In this document: positions 1-5,532 of the stretch, one piece after another
How the letters are laid out: every line of letters starts with the position of its first letter
Position numbering within the stretch: the first letter of the stretch is position 1
Assembly (NCBI GenBank): GCA_029259835.1
Contig: JAJDEL010000074.1
Span: 1-5,532, forward strand
DNA length: 5,532 bases
Source: Planctomicrobium sp.
GTDB lineage: Bacteria > Planctomycetota > Planctomycetia > Planctomycetales > Planctomycetaceae
Direction of reading: 5' to 3'
The notes under the pieces: model-generated
What the model was told of the DNA's origin: nothing
Database searches by the model: none
Seen by the model: the letters and a program-made list of their open reading frames with translations, nothing else
Made by a program: the position numbers and the translations under genes

Positions 1-110
1 CGGATCAGCAAAAACTCTGTTTGCATTTCGAAAATGACGAGACCCAGCCCAACGATCATGAATGCGATCCCTTGAAGAGACACTCGACTTTGTCGGAGTG
101 TAGATCTCAT
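1..110 (-). CDS. Partial gene for a small or N-terminally anchored membrane protein (3' part outside window)
   Basis: An ATG at 110-108 overlaps the TGA stop of the methyltransferase gene (109-107) in an ATGA arrangement, and the frame then stays open for 36 codons to the window edge. The translation starts MRSTLRQSR, with three arginines and no acidic residue. A hydrophobic stretch GIAFMIVGLGLVIF follows at about residues 14-27 and then a glutamate-containing segment (EMQTE). By the positive-inside rule this looks like a membrane helix with a cytoplasmic N-terminus. An AAGG lies 9 bases before the ATG, a weak ribosome binding site, so translation is probably coupled to the upstream gene. The family cannot be named from this fragment. 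The 4-base overlap, the same strand and the plausible membrane start support a real gene. A second in-frame ATG at residue 18 lies inside the hydrophobic stretch and is less likely. Confidence 0.55.
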   Translation of the reverse strand, partial: MRSTLRQSRVSLQGIAFMIVGLGLVIFEMQTEFLLI

Positions 111-1396
111 ACTGATATGCCTTGCAGGGAGAAGCTCTCAAATGGACGGCAGTATTGTGGTCCATTCTCTGCGGAAGGCAAGTCTGACGACTCGGAATTC
201 AAAGTGGAGTCTAATTCGTCAATCGGCTCTTCTGCTTCCAAGGGAGGTTTAGGACCGAGGTACTGATAATACGTACAAGGAATGCGAGCGTTGAAAATTT
301 TTCGGCGTCGGTCGGCGGTTTGACCAAATTCTCGTTCAAAATTCTCGGCACTAGTGAAAATGTAATGTGACCATGTGTCGAGTGGTCGGAGGAGTTCTCC
401 CATGTCGCGGTGCAACTGGCTCACTTCATCGCGTTCTCCGATCCGTTCTCCGTAGGGAGGATTTCCGATTGTGCAGCCGTGGTCTCGATTCGTCGGGAAG
501 GCGTAAAATTCCTTCGTCTCAAAAAGGATGTCGGAAAAAATGCCAGCTTCATTCGCATTGGTCTTTGCGACTTTCCTCATCTTTGGATCTCGGTCGCGGC
601 CGATGATTTTGATAGGCAGAGATGGTTTCACGAGATCACGGACTTCGTGCCTTGATTCCGTCCACATTTTCGCAGGAATCTGCGGCCAGTTTTCAGCGGC
701 GAAACTGCGATTTCTGCCTGGTGCGATGTTGCGACCAATCAAAGCCGCCTCAATCGGAATAGTCCCTGATCCACAAAATGGATCAACAAGTAATCGCCCT
801 GAACTCCAGTAACTCAGTTTCACAAGTGCTGCTGCGATTGTCTCACGAAGTGGAGCTGGGCCGACGAGTGTTCGGTAACCCCGTTTGTGCAAACCACTCC
901 CGGAAGCATCCAAAGTGATCAACACTTTGTCGCTCATAATGTTGACATCGACGGCGTATTCGATTCCCTCTTCGGAAAAACGATGCCGCGAATAGATTTT
1001 TCGCATCCGTTCAACGATTGCCCGCTTGACGATCCGCTGGACGTTCATCGGGCTGTTGATATGCGAACGAACGCAGTTGGCGTTCACTGGAAATTTTGCG
1101 TCGACTGGCAGCCATTCTTCCCAGGGAAGAACCTCGATGTTGTCGAAGAGTTCATCAAAGTTGACAGCCGAAAACTCCCCCACGACAACTTCGACGCGCT
1201 CAGCACATCGCAGCCAAAGATTCGCGCGGCAGATCCCAGCCAGGTCTGCGCGGAATTTGACACGACCATCAGCGACTGTCGTTTCGTGATATCCCAAGTC
1301 GGCAAGTTCTCTGACGACGATTGCTTCCAGGCCAAATGCGGCGGTCGCAACGAGATCGTATTCGGTCTTTTTTTCTTCCAGATTCACGGGAGTCAT
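107..1396 (-). CDS. THUMP-domain class I SAM-dependent RNA methyltransferase (RlmL N-terminal half / YpsC type)
   Basis: Predicted cytoplasmic enzyme of 429 residues that transfers a methyl group from S-adenosylmethionine to the exocyclic N2 of a guanine. Family members related to the N-terminal half of E. coli RlmL modify 23S rRNA at G2445. Seen in the sequence: an N-terminal ferredoxin-like/THUMP region at about residues 12-165 (opening YDLVATAAFGLEAIVVRELA); the linker signature HKRGYR at 170-175 followed by APLRETIAAAL; the SAM-binding motif I VDPFCGSGT at 204-212; the acidic motif IIGRDRDPKM at 264-273; and the catalytic motif IV NPPYGERIG at 312-320, where the Asn-Pro-Pro-Tyr form is typical of N2-guanine and N6-adenine methyltransferases. 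The catalytic core ends near residue 381. The last 48 residues are acidic and serine-rich with no recognisable domain, which makes the protein somewhat longer than stand-alone YpsC proteins (about 385 residues). There is no fused RlmK-like second methyltransferase as in E. coli RlmL. The ATG lies 3 bases after the ASCH stop codon, and only a weak GAG-type ribosome binding site is present, so translational coupling is likely. The exact RNA target is inferred. Confidence 0.93.
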   Translation of the reverse strand: MTPVNLEEKKTEYDLVATAAFGLEAIVVRELADLGYHETTVADGRVKFRADLAGICRANLWLRCAERVEVVVGEFSAVNFDELFDNIEVLPWEEWLPVDAKFPVNANCVRSHINSPMNVQRIVKRAIVERMRKIYSRHRFSEEGIEYAVDVNIMSDKVLITLDASGSGLHKRGYRTLVGPAPLRETIAAALVKLSYWSSGRLLVDPFCGSGTIPIEAALIGRNIAPGRNRSFAAENWPQIPAKMWTESRHEVRDLVKPSLPIKIIGRDRDPKMRKVAKTNANEAGIFSDILFETKEFYAFPTNRDHGCTIGNPPYGERIGERDEVSQLHRDMGELLRPLDTWSHYIFTSAENFEREFGQTADRRRKIFNARIPCTYYQYLGPKPPLEAEEPIDELDSTLNSESSDLPSAENGPQYCRPFESFSLQGISV

Positions 1397-1399
1397 TTC

Positions 1400-1834
1400 T
1401 CAGTATTCGTTTTTGGACTTCGATTCATTGGACTTGAATGGGTAGAACCACATGCCGTATGGAATGTGGTCAGCCTTGAGAGGAGGCTGGCACCTTTGAG
1501 GATTTGCCAGGTTCCAACTGAATTGGCCTTTCATCAGTTTCCACGGAACGCATGCCGCTTTCGCATCTTCTCGGAGACAAGGTTGGCAGTCAACGATTTC
1601 GACTGTCCCGACAATGTTGCCTTGTGGAAGTTCCGCGACGTTGATACCGCTGTCTCGAATTGCAACAGTTGCTGCTGGGATCGAAGAGAGTTTTTGTGAA
1701 GTGTACAGGTAAATCGTTGTTCGCATTCCGACGGGAACACTGCGGACTTCGATTGACTTGATTCCCCGCAGAATCAACTCTGCCCACGGCTGTTGAATCG
1801 TCAGTGCGATCTGATCTTGCTGAGGGTGTTGCAT
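1400..1834 (-). CDS. ASCH-domain protein (putative RNA-binding or RNA-processing protein)
   Basis: Small cytoplasmic protein of 144 residues made almost entirely of one ASCH domain, a PUA-like beta-barrel fold linked to RNA binding. The family hallmark is at residues 10-31: ALTIQQPWAELILRGIK followed by SIEVR, with the conserved Lys26, Glu29 and Arg31 lining the presumed binding cleft. It continues with GNIVGTVEIVDC at 72-83 and a C-terminal FSWNLANP...PYGMWFYP (105-132), the usual late strands. The basic and polar tail (residues 134-144) looks disordered. The reading frame can be opened one codon earlier at a TTG (1837), directly after a stop codon, but the ATG at 1834 is the better start. 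No Shine-Dalgarno sequence precedes either. In the characterised ASCH enzyme YqfB (N4-acetylcytidine amidohydrolase) the corresponding segment reads KTITIR. Here the second threonine is a glutamate (KSIEVR), so this protein should not be assumed to share that activity. It lies 3 bases upstream of the RNA methyltransferase gene, which supports a role near RNA modification. Confidence 0.85.
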   Translation of the reverse strand: MQHPQQDQIALTIQQPWAELILRGIKSIEVRSVPVGMRTTIYLYTSQKLSSIPAATVAIRDSGINVAELPQGNIVGTVEIVDCQPCLREDAKAACVPWKLMKGQFSWNLANPQRCQPPLKADHIPYGMWFYPFKSNESKSKNEY

Positions 1835-1847
1835 CAATCATTGAATG

Positions 1848-1879
1848 AAAAAACGAGGCTGTGTTCGAACACAGCCTCG
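1848..1879 (-). terminator. Intrinsic terminator of the yajC-secDF transcript
   Basis: A perfect 26-base palindrome lies at 1854-1879, with the 12-base arm CGAGGCTGTGTT joined directly to its complement. Read on the minus strand it folds into an 11-bp stem with a TCGA loop and is followed at once by six T (1853-1848). The plus-strand side is not T-rich, so it acts in one direction, ending transcripts that come from secDF. It lies 93 bases after the secDF stop and 13 bases before the ASCH start codon. Confidence 0.9.
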
Positions 1880-1888
1880 CGAATTGAT

Positions 1889-1970
1889 GTAGGGCAGGGT
1901 CCTCCCTGCCATCAACGTTGTAAACGTGTTGAATTTGCATTAAAGGAAGGCAGGCGGGAGCCTGCCCTAC
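1889..1970. repeat. Inverted pair of REP-like palindromes (REPIN-like element) after secDF
   Basis: Two 22-base units in opposite orientation lie at 1889-1910 and 1949-1970, separated by 38 bases. They match at 19 of 22 positions when one is reverse-complemented. Both carry a GTAG outer end and are themselves hairpins. The first has stem GGCAGGG/CCCTGCC with loop TCCT (1893-1910). The second has stem GGCAGGC/GCCTGCC with loop GGGA (1949-1966). Two of the three differences form a swapped base pair (G-C against C-G at the loop-closing pair), and the third lies in the loop. The element begins 2 bases after the secDF stop codon. The layout matches REP doublets, which are moved by RAYT-type transposases in other bacteria and often stabilise 3' ends of mRNA. 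No such transposase is in the window, so mobility is inferred. Confidence 0.75.
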
Positions 1971-1972
1971 TG

Positions 1973-4927
1973 TTAAGTCGAGGCTACTTTTTTCTGTTCG
2001 CGATTCATCAACCACACAAGGACTGGGCTGGCGACAAAAATTGAACTGTACGTTCCGACGAGAATTCCAAGGATCAAACAGTAGGCGAATCCGTGAATTC
2101 CTTCACCACCGATGACGTACAAAATAAGAACTACGATCAGCGTTGTGATCGATGTCAGGATCGTTCGTGACAACGTTTGGTTCAAGCTTGTGTTGACCAT
2201 CGATTCGGTGAGTGCCGGGTTTCTCCCTCGGACTTCACGAATTCGGTCAAACACCACAATCGTATCGTTGAGTGAGTAACCGACAATTGTCATGAACGCC
2301 GCAATAATCGGCAGGTTGATTTTGAAGTCTTCCAGCATAAAGATCGCTTTGAGCGGCGTCCCACTGAGCATTGCCCCAATTGCGACCAATCCGAGGACAA
2401 CGAGGACATCGTGAATCAAAGCGGCACAAGCAGCTAAACCGAATGTTGCACGTTGGAATCGAACCCACAAGTAACCGATAATTGCGAGAAGGCTGAATGC
2501 CATTGCGGTCAGTGCGGCGAGCTTCGCATCGCCAGTCACAGATTTATCGAACGTGTTGACTTCTTCGAAATGAGGATCCTTTTCAAGAGCCGTTTTAAGT
2601 CCTGTTAAAACGCGATCAACATCAGCAGCCGGAATCGCGGATGCAAACGTCAGAGAGATTTCGTTGACTTTGGAATCATTTGAATCGACCGCCACGCCCG
2701 TGATTAAACCTTCCGGTTCAGTGTAATTCATTTCTTTCTCGAGGAAATCTGCAGCTCCTTCTGCGAGTGACACGGGCGCCATTGCCTCTGAGAGTGTCAC
2801 ATTGACCTGATTTTCAGTTGCCGTAGCCTCAGCGTCTTGATCTTCTGCCTCAATTGATTTGACATCACCAAAGGTGACATGCTGTTGAACCAGTTGATAG
2901 GTACTCTCTTGAAATGCAGTTTTGATTTTGGAACTGACCTTGGTCATACTCGACTCAACGGATCTCAAACGATACAGCTTGGTCGACTTATTATCTTTAT
3001 TCTGTGTGAGCTGCTCGAGTGTAATGTCCTCACCAAATTCCGGTTCAAGTGCCGCACGGACTTCATCGGTTGTTGGAGTTTCTCCATCGAATCGGAATGT
3101 CACCATTGAGCCACCTCGGAAATCAATGTCCAGGATTTCATTGCCACGCATGCCGACGGCAGCCAATCCACCGACAATAAAGACCAGCGAAATAACCGCG
3201 GCGAGCTTTTTTTTGCCCAGGAAGTCAATTCCTTGCGGGTCGATCAAGCTCATCATCTTCAGGTCTGTGAGCCATCGTTTACTCTCGAGGACATCAAAAA
3301 CGAGCCGACCGATATACAAGGTGCAGAACATACTTGTCAGGATGCCGATAAACAGCGTGACGGCAAAACCTTTAATCTGATCGGTCCCGATGTAGTAGAG
3401 GACAATTGCTGTCAAAAGAGTCGTGATGTTCGCATCGACAATTGTCGAGAAGGCTTTCTCAAATCCGTTCTTGATTGACATTCGAATACTTGAACCGCGA
3501 GTTTGTTCTTCTCGCATCCGTTCGAAAATCAGAACATTCGCATCAACAGCCATTCCGATCGTGAGTACCAAACCTGCGAGTCCTGGAAGTGTGAAAGTCG
3601 CATCGATGAGCGACATTGCTCCTAGAACCAACACGATATTGATTGCCAGGCACAGGCAAGCCACAAATCCGGTTTTGAGGTAGTAAACGAGCGTGAATAC
3701 GAACACGGCAACCAATGCAATGATGATCGCACTGAACCCTTTGCGCTGAACTTCTTCACCAAGTAACGCACTCACTGTAAATTCTGAGACAGGCTCTTCG
3801 GCGAGAGGAACGTCGAGTGCTCCGGCGCTAAGGACTCCGACGAGAGTGTCGATTTCTTCCTGTGTGAAGTTTCCTTCAATGACACCGGTCGTGGTGATCA
3901 CGCCGTTGACAGTTGGAGCCGAGTGGATTGTTCCATCGAGAAGCACTGCGAGATGGTTTTCGTAACCGGCTCCGTCACGGTGCTGGTACTCGCCGGTGAC
4001 TTGACCGAAGAGGTAACCACCCCGTTCATTGAATGTGAATCCGACCGCAAGTCCCCGGTCAGTAATCGTTTCACGAACTCCGATTAAGTACCGCCCAGTG
4101 ATTCTTTGTTTGCGAATAATCACCAGGAATTCTGTGATAGGAGTTCCCTGATCGTCAAGGAGGGGATCCCCGTTTTCATCAACTGCATTTCGAGTGTGAA
4201 CGTTACTGTCAACACGTCCACGTGTTACTTTTGGGGTACCCTCTTTGATCGCTGAACGTCGCCACATCGCAACAGGTTCGGTGCGGTCTGTCCCACGGAA
4301 GATATAGTTGTCGTGAACATTGACAGGATCACTTGCGAGCGCAATTTCGTCCCTGTGGAGTATAGAATTACCCAGGATTGCAAATTCTAGATTTCCGAGC
4401 GAAACGATCTGGCGCTTCACTTTCGCAACTCGTTCTGCATCAGCACCTGGAACGATGACTTCAATGCGGTCGGCGCCGACTCGGCGAACGGTCACTTCTT
4501 CGGTTCCAGTTGGATTCACCCGCAGCTTGACCTTTTCGACCATCTTGTCCATCAGAACCGGCGTGATCTCCTTGCCTTCTCTTTTTGCTTCATCCTTATC
4601 AACTTCGAACACCATGTTCGTTCCGCCAGCGAGGTCAATCCCCAGGCGAATTGCATCCTTCAGTTGCCCCCCATCCCTGAACTGTGTCAGGACGAATGGA
4701 GTCGCGCCCAAGGTGAGTGCCAGAAGGACCAAGCTGATTCGCGTCGAGAGATCCTTCATCTTCAGTGCGTTGGCAATCACACCGCCAAGCACAAAAGGAA
4801 GGACCATAATCGCGATCACCAGCAGGAAGATTCCCCATCCCGCTGCTGAACTGACTTCGGCAACATCATCGGCTGCCGCAATACTGTCCTGAGCAAGTAT
4901 TAGTGCATTCATCATTAACGGATTCAT
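1973..4927 (-). CDS. secDF: Protein translocase subunit SecDF (SecD-SecF fusion)
   Basis: Inner-membrane protein of 984 residues that uses the proton gradient to pull proteins across the membrane after SecA-SecYEG. SecD part: a helix at about 63-81, the start of the P1 domain GIDLAGGTNMVFEVD (96-110), LAVLLDGTIHSAPTVNG (326-342), FTQEE...LSAGALDVPL (354-375), then five helices from about 400 to 545 including LTIGMAVDANVLIFERMREE (455-474), whose Asp462 is the expected proton-relay residue of TM4. SecF part: helix 573-592, DIDFRGGSMVTF (600-611), helices from about 803 to 972, with ALIHD (Asp840, the second proton-path acid), IVGYSLNDTIVVFDRIREV (881-899) and LNQTLSRTILTS (915-926). Separate SecD and SecF join near residue 560 without a break in frame. 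Odd points are an extra hydrophobic helix before SecD TM1 (about 31-56) and a SecF periplasmic loop of about 210 residues, roughly twice the usual size. The start is supported by GGAG 8 bases upstream. It follows yajC and probably shares its transcript. Confidence 0.97.
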   Translation of the reverse strand: MNPLMMNALILAQDSIAAADDVAEVSSAAGWGIFLLVIAIMVLPFVLGGVIANALKMKDLSTRISLVLLALTLGATPFVLTQFRDGGQLKDAIRLGIDLAGGTNMVFEVDKDEAKREGKEITPVLMDKMVEKVKLRVNPTGTEEVTVRRVGADRIEVIVPGADAERVAKVKRQIVSLGNLEFAILGNSILHRDEIALASDPVNVHDNYIFRGTDRTEPVAMWRRSAIKEGTPKVTRGRVDSNVHTRNAVDENGDPLLDDQGTPITEFLVIIRKQRITGRYLIGVRETITDRGLAVGFTFNERGGYLFGQVTGEYQHRDGAGYENHLAVLLDGTIHSAPTVNGVITTTGVIEGNFTQEEIDTLVGVLSAGALDVPLAEEPVSEFTVSALLGEEVQRKGFSAIIIALVAVFVFTLVYYLKTGFVACLCLAINIVLVLGAMSLIDATFTLPGLAGLVLTIGMAVDANVLIFERMREEQTRGSSIRMSIKNGFEKAFSTIVDANITTLLTAIVLYYIGTDQIKGFAVTLFIGILTSMFCTLYIGRLVFDVLESKRWLTDLKMMSLIDPQGIDFLGKKKLAAVISLVFIVGGLAAVGMRGNEILDIDFRGGSMVTFRFDGETPTTDEVRAALEPEFGEDITLEQLTQNKDNKSTKLYRLRSVESSMTKVSSKIKTAFQESTYQLVQQHVTFGDVKSIEAEDQDAEATATENQVNVTLSEAMAPVSLAEGAADFLEKEMNYTEPEGLITGVAVDSNDSKVNEISLTFASAIPAADVDRVLTGLKTALEKDPHFEEVNTFDKSVTGDAKLAALTAMAFSLLAIIGYLWVRFQRATFGLAACAALIHDVLVVLGLVAIGAMLSGTPLKAIFMLEDFKINLPIIAAFMTIVGYSLNDTIVVFDRIREVRGRNPALTESMVNTSLNQTLSRTILTSITTLIVVLILYVIGGEGIHGFAYCLILGILVGTYSSIFVASPVLVWLMNREQKKVAST

Positions 4928-5052
4928 CCCGTTCGCTCCGTCTCATTCTTATCGCTGACAGTCCTGCCAGCCGAACGACGTGTTATTAAAAGTCCAAGGT
5001 GAACTGAAGTCTTTTCCAAGACCTCTCTTTGAATTTGAGAGACCAAGACCAT
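4924..5052 (-). CDS. Candidate 42-residue leader ORF between yajC and secDF
   Basis: A short frame starts with ATG at 5052-5050 and ends with a TGA at 4926-4924 that overlaps the secDF ATG as ATGA. A GGTGA (5060-5056), complementary to the 16S rRNA tail, lies 3 bases before the ATG, and an in-frame TGA lies just upstream (5058-5056), so this ATG is the natural start. The peptide begins MVLVSQIQRE, has a short hydrophobic HLGLLI near residues 18-23, then a basic TRRSAGR (24-30), and ends SDKNETERTG. It fills almost the whole spacer, 12 bases after the yajC stop. The layout suggests translational coupling to secDF. No protein family is recognised, no signal peptide or membrane helix is present, and an open frame of this length can arise by chance, so it is listed as a candidate. 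Confidence 0.35.
   Translation of the reverse strand: MVLVSQIQREVLEKTSVHLGLLITRRSAGRTVSDKNETERTG
4936..4939 (-). promoter_or_regulatory. Ribosome binding site of secDF
   Basis: GGAG on the minus strand lies 8 bases before the ATG at 4927. It supports that start over the in-frame ATG codons at residues 5 and 6 of the protein. It also lies inside the last codons of the candidate leader ORF, so ribosomes moving on that ORF would pass over it. Confidence 0.6.
5016..5050 (-). repeat. Short direct repeats flanking a small hairpin in the yajC-secDF spacer
   Basis: The octamer GGTCTTGG (minus strand) occurs twice, at 5050-5043 and 5023-5016. Between the copies, CTCTC (5041-5037) and GAGAG (5027-5023) can pair around a 9-base A/T-rich loop. 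No T-run follows, so it is not a terminator. It overlaps the first codons of the candidate leader ORF. A regulatory role is possible but unsupported beyond the pattern. Confidence 0.3.
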
Positions 5053-5064
5053 TATTCACCGCGA

Positions 5065-5439
5065 TTACGATTTTCCAGACTCTTTGTCGGCACGGGAAGT
5101 GGCTTCCCGAATCGCACTGGCCTGCATTTTCAAACGTGTATTGTCTTCAACTTTGATTGTGACTGTCTGCTTATCTTCAGAGACAGAAACAACCGATCCC
5201 AGGATGCCTCCAATGGTGACAACCGGATCATTTTTCTTAAGACCTGAGACCAATTCGTCGCGTTTCGCTTTATCTTTGGAATCAGACCGACCAAAAATCG
5301 TCTGCATCACAAAAAGAAGCAAAAGAGGAGGGCCGAAGAGAATCAGCATCGACATCATGCCGCCGCCAGATTCCTTCGCTGCAGCCTCCTCGGCGAGCAC
5401 TAAAAATTGAGACATGAAAATAGTCATAAAACTTATCAT
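5065..5439 (-). CDS. yajC: Preprotein translocase subunit YajC
   Basis: Small single-span inner-membrane protein (124 residues from this start) that associates with SecDF and the Sec translocon. Seen: an N-terminal segment FLVLAEEAAAKESGGG resembling the short outward-facing head of YajC, one membrane helix at about residues 29-49 (MMSMLILFGPPLLLLFVMQTI), then a cytoplasmic basic region and the family signature GLKKNDPVVTIGGILGSV at 66-83. The TIKVEDNTRLKMQASAIREA part (93-112) matches the usual late strands. The RPQ motif that normally follows the helix is replaced by FGRSDSK. Three in-frame ATGs are possible: 5439, 5427 and 5415. None has a Shine-Dalgarno sequence. The one at 5415 (MSQFLVLAEE) gives the N-terminus most like E. 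coli YajC. It lies upstream of secDF with a 137-base spacer, the classical yajC-secD-secF order. Confidence 0.9.
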   Translation of the reverse strand: MISFMTIFMSQFLVLAEEAAAKESGGGMMSMLILFGPPLLLLFVMQTIFGRSDSKDKAKRDELVSGLKKNDPVVTIGGILGSVVSVSEDKQTVTIKVEDNTRLKMQASAIREATSRADKESGKS

Positions 5440-5532
5440 TGATACGGTTTGAGGTGAGTGTGTGGACCTCGAACCAACATAGTTTGATAGCTGAAAAGTG
5501 CTCAGCGCACACCTCTGGCTATCCAGAGCAAG
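5440..5532 (-). other. Upstream region of yajC; no gene or clear promoter seen
   Basis: The 93 bases before yajC contain no convincing -35/-10 pair. A perfect inverted repeat CTCTGG/CCAGAG with a 4-base loop lies at 5513-5528, and a 4-bp GTGC/GCAC hairpin at 5498-5510 followed on the minus strand by TTTT. Together these might be the end of an upstream transcript or part of a leader, but each stem is short. The yajC reading frame is open without a stop to the window edge, though it contains no further ATG, GTG or TTG here. Confidence 0.3.

Noticed and set aside
887..1699. Plus-strand open frame of 270 codons opposite the methyltransferase and ASCH genes
   Set aside because: It lies antisense across two well-supported genes, has no recognisable motif, and its composition is that of a reverse-complement shadow.
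1913..1932. Palindrome CAACGTTG and nearby ACGTGTTG between the REP units as an operator
   Set aside because: The pairing is only 4 bp beyond the 8-base palindrome, and there is no regulator gene or promoter close by.
1889..1970. CRISPR-like repeat pair or transposon ends
   Set aside because: There are only two units, in inverted orientation, with 38 bases between them. There is no third unit, no coding content and no obvious target-site duplication, so a REP doublet explains it better.
1590..2015. Minus-strand frame of 141 codons across the ASCH gene, terminator and REP pair
   Set aside because: It would read through the terminator and both REP hairpins and overlap the secDF end and ASCH gene in another frame; the translation shows no domain.
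4320..4892. Plus-strand open frame of 190 codons opposite secDF
   Set aside because: It is antisense to the conserved SecD N-terminal region and rich in Ser, Arg, Thr and Pro, as expected for a shadow frame; no family pattern is seen.
5498..5528. Two short hairpins with a TTTT run as a terminator of an upstream gene
   Set aside because: The stem next to the T-run is only 4 bp and the 6-bp stem is not followed by T, so the evidence is too weak to call a terminator.

Overview
The window fits a member of the Planctomycetota. This is inferred from the very long single-chain SecD-SecF fusion with enlarged periplasmic regions, the yajC-secDF order, the weak or absent ribosome binding sites before several genes, and a GGCAGG/CCTGCC-type intergenic repeat pair. 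It is not proven by any marker gene. Base composition is balanced, roughly half G+C by eye. Every gene I can support lies on the minus strand, so the region is described from high to low coordinates.

Right part (5532 to 1973): a short upstream region, then yajC (5065-5439) and secDF (1973-4927). These encode two accessory components of the Sec translocon, the YajC subunit and the proton-driven SecDF pulling machine. The 137-base spacer between them holds a possible 42-codon leader ORF (4924-5052). It has a GGTGA ribosome binding site, and its stop codon overlaps the secDF start as ATGA. Its position recalls the arrest-peptide leaders known upstream of secDF or yidC genes in other bacteria, but the peptide lacks the usual export signal and known stall motifs, so it is a candidate only.

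Middle (1972 to 1848): directly after the secDF stop comes a pair of inverted REP-like hairpins (1949-1970 and 1889-1910). Their stems differ by a compensatory base-pair swap. A perfect 26-base palindrome followed by six T on the minus strand (1848-1879) comes next, a strong intrinsic terminator for the yajC-secDF transcript.

Left part (1834 to 1): a second, tightly packed gene set. An ASCH-domain protein (1400-1834) is followed after 3 bases by a THUMP-domain class I methyltransferase of the RlmL/YpsC 23S rRNA guanine-N2 type (107-1396). This overlaps by 4 bases (ATGA) the start of a third gene, a membrane protein cut off by the window edge (1-110). The first two suggest an RNA modification or RNA-binding unit. 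The terminator sits only 13 bases before the ASCH start codon, so how this second unit is transcribed is an open question.

No tRNA, rRNA, CRISPR array, transposase or phage gene is visible, and there is no stretch of 300 bases without a gene.
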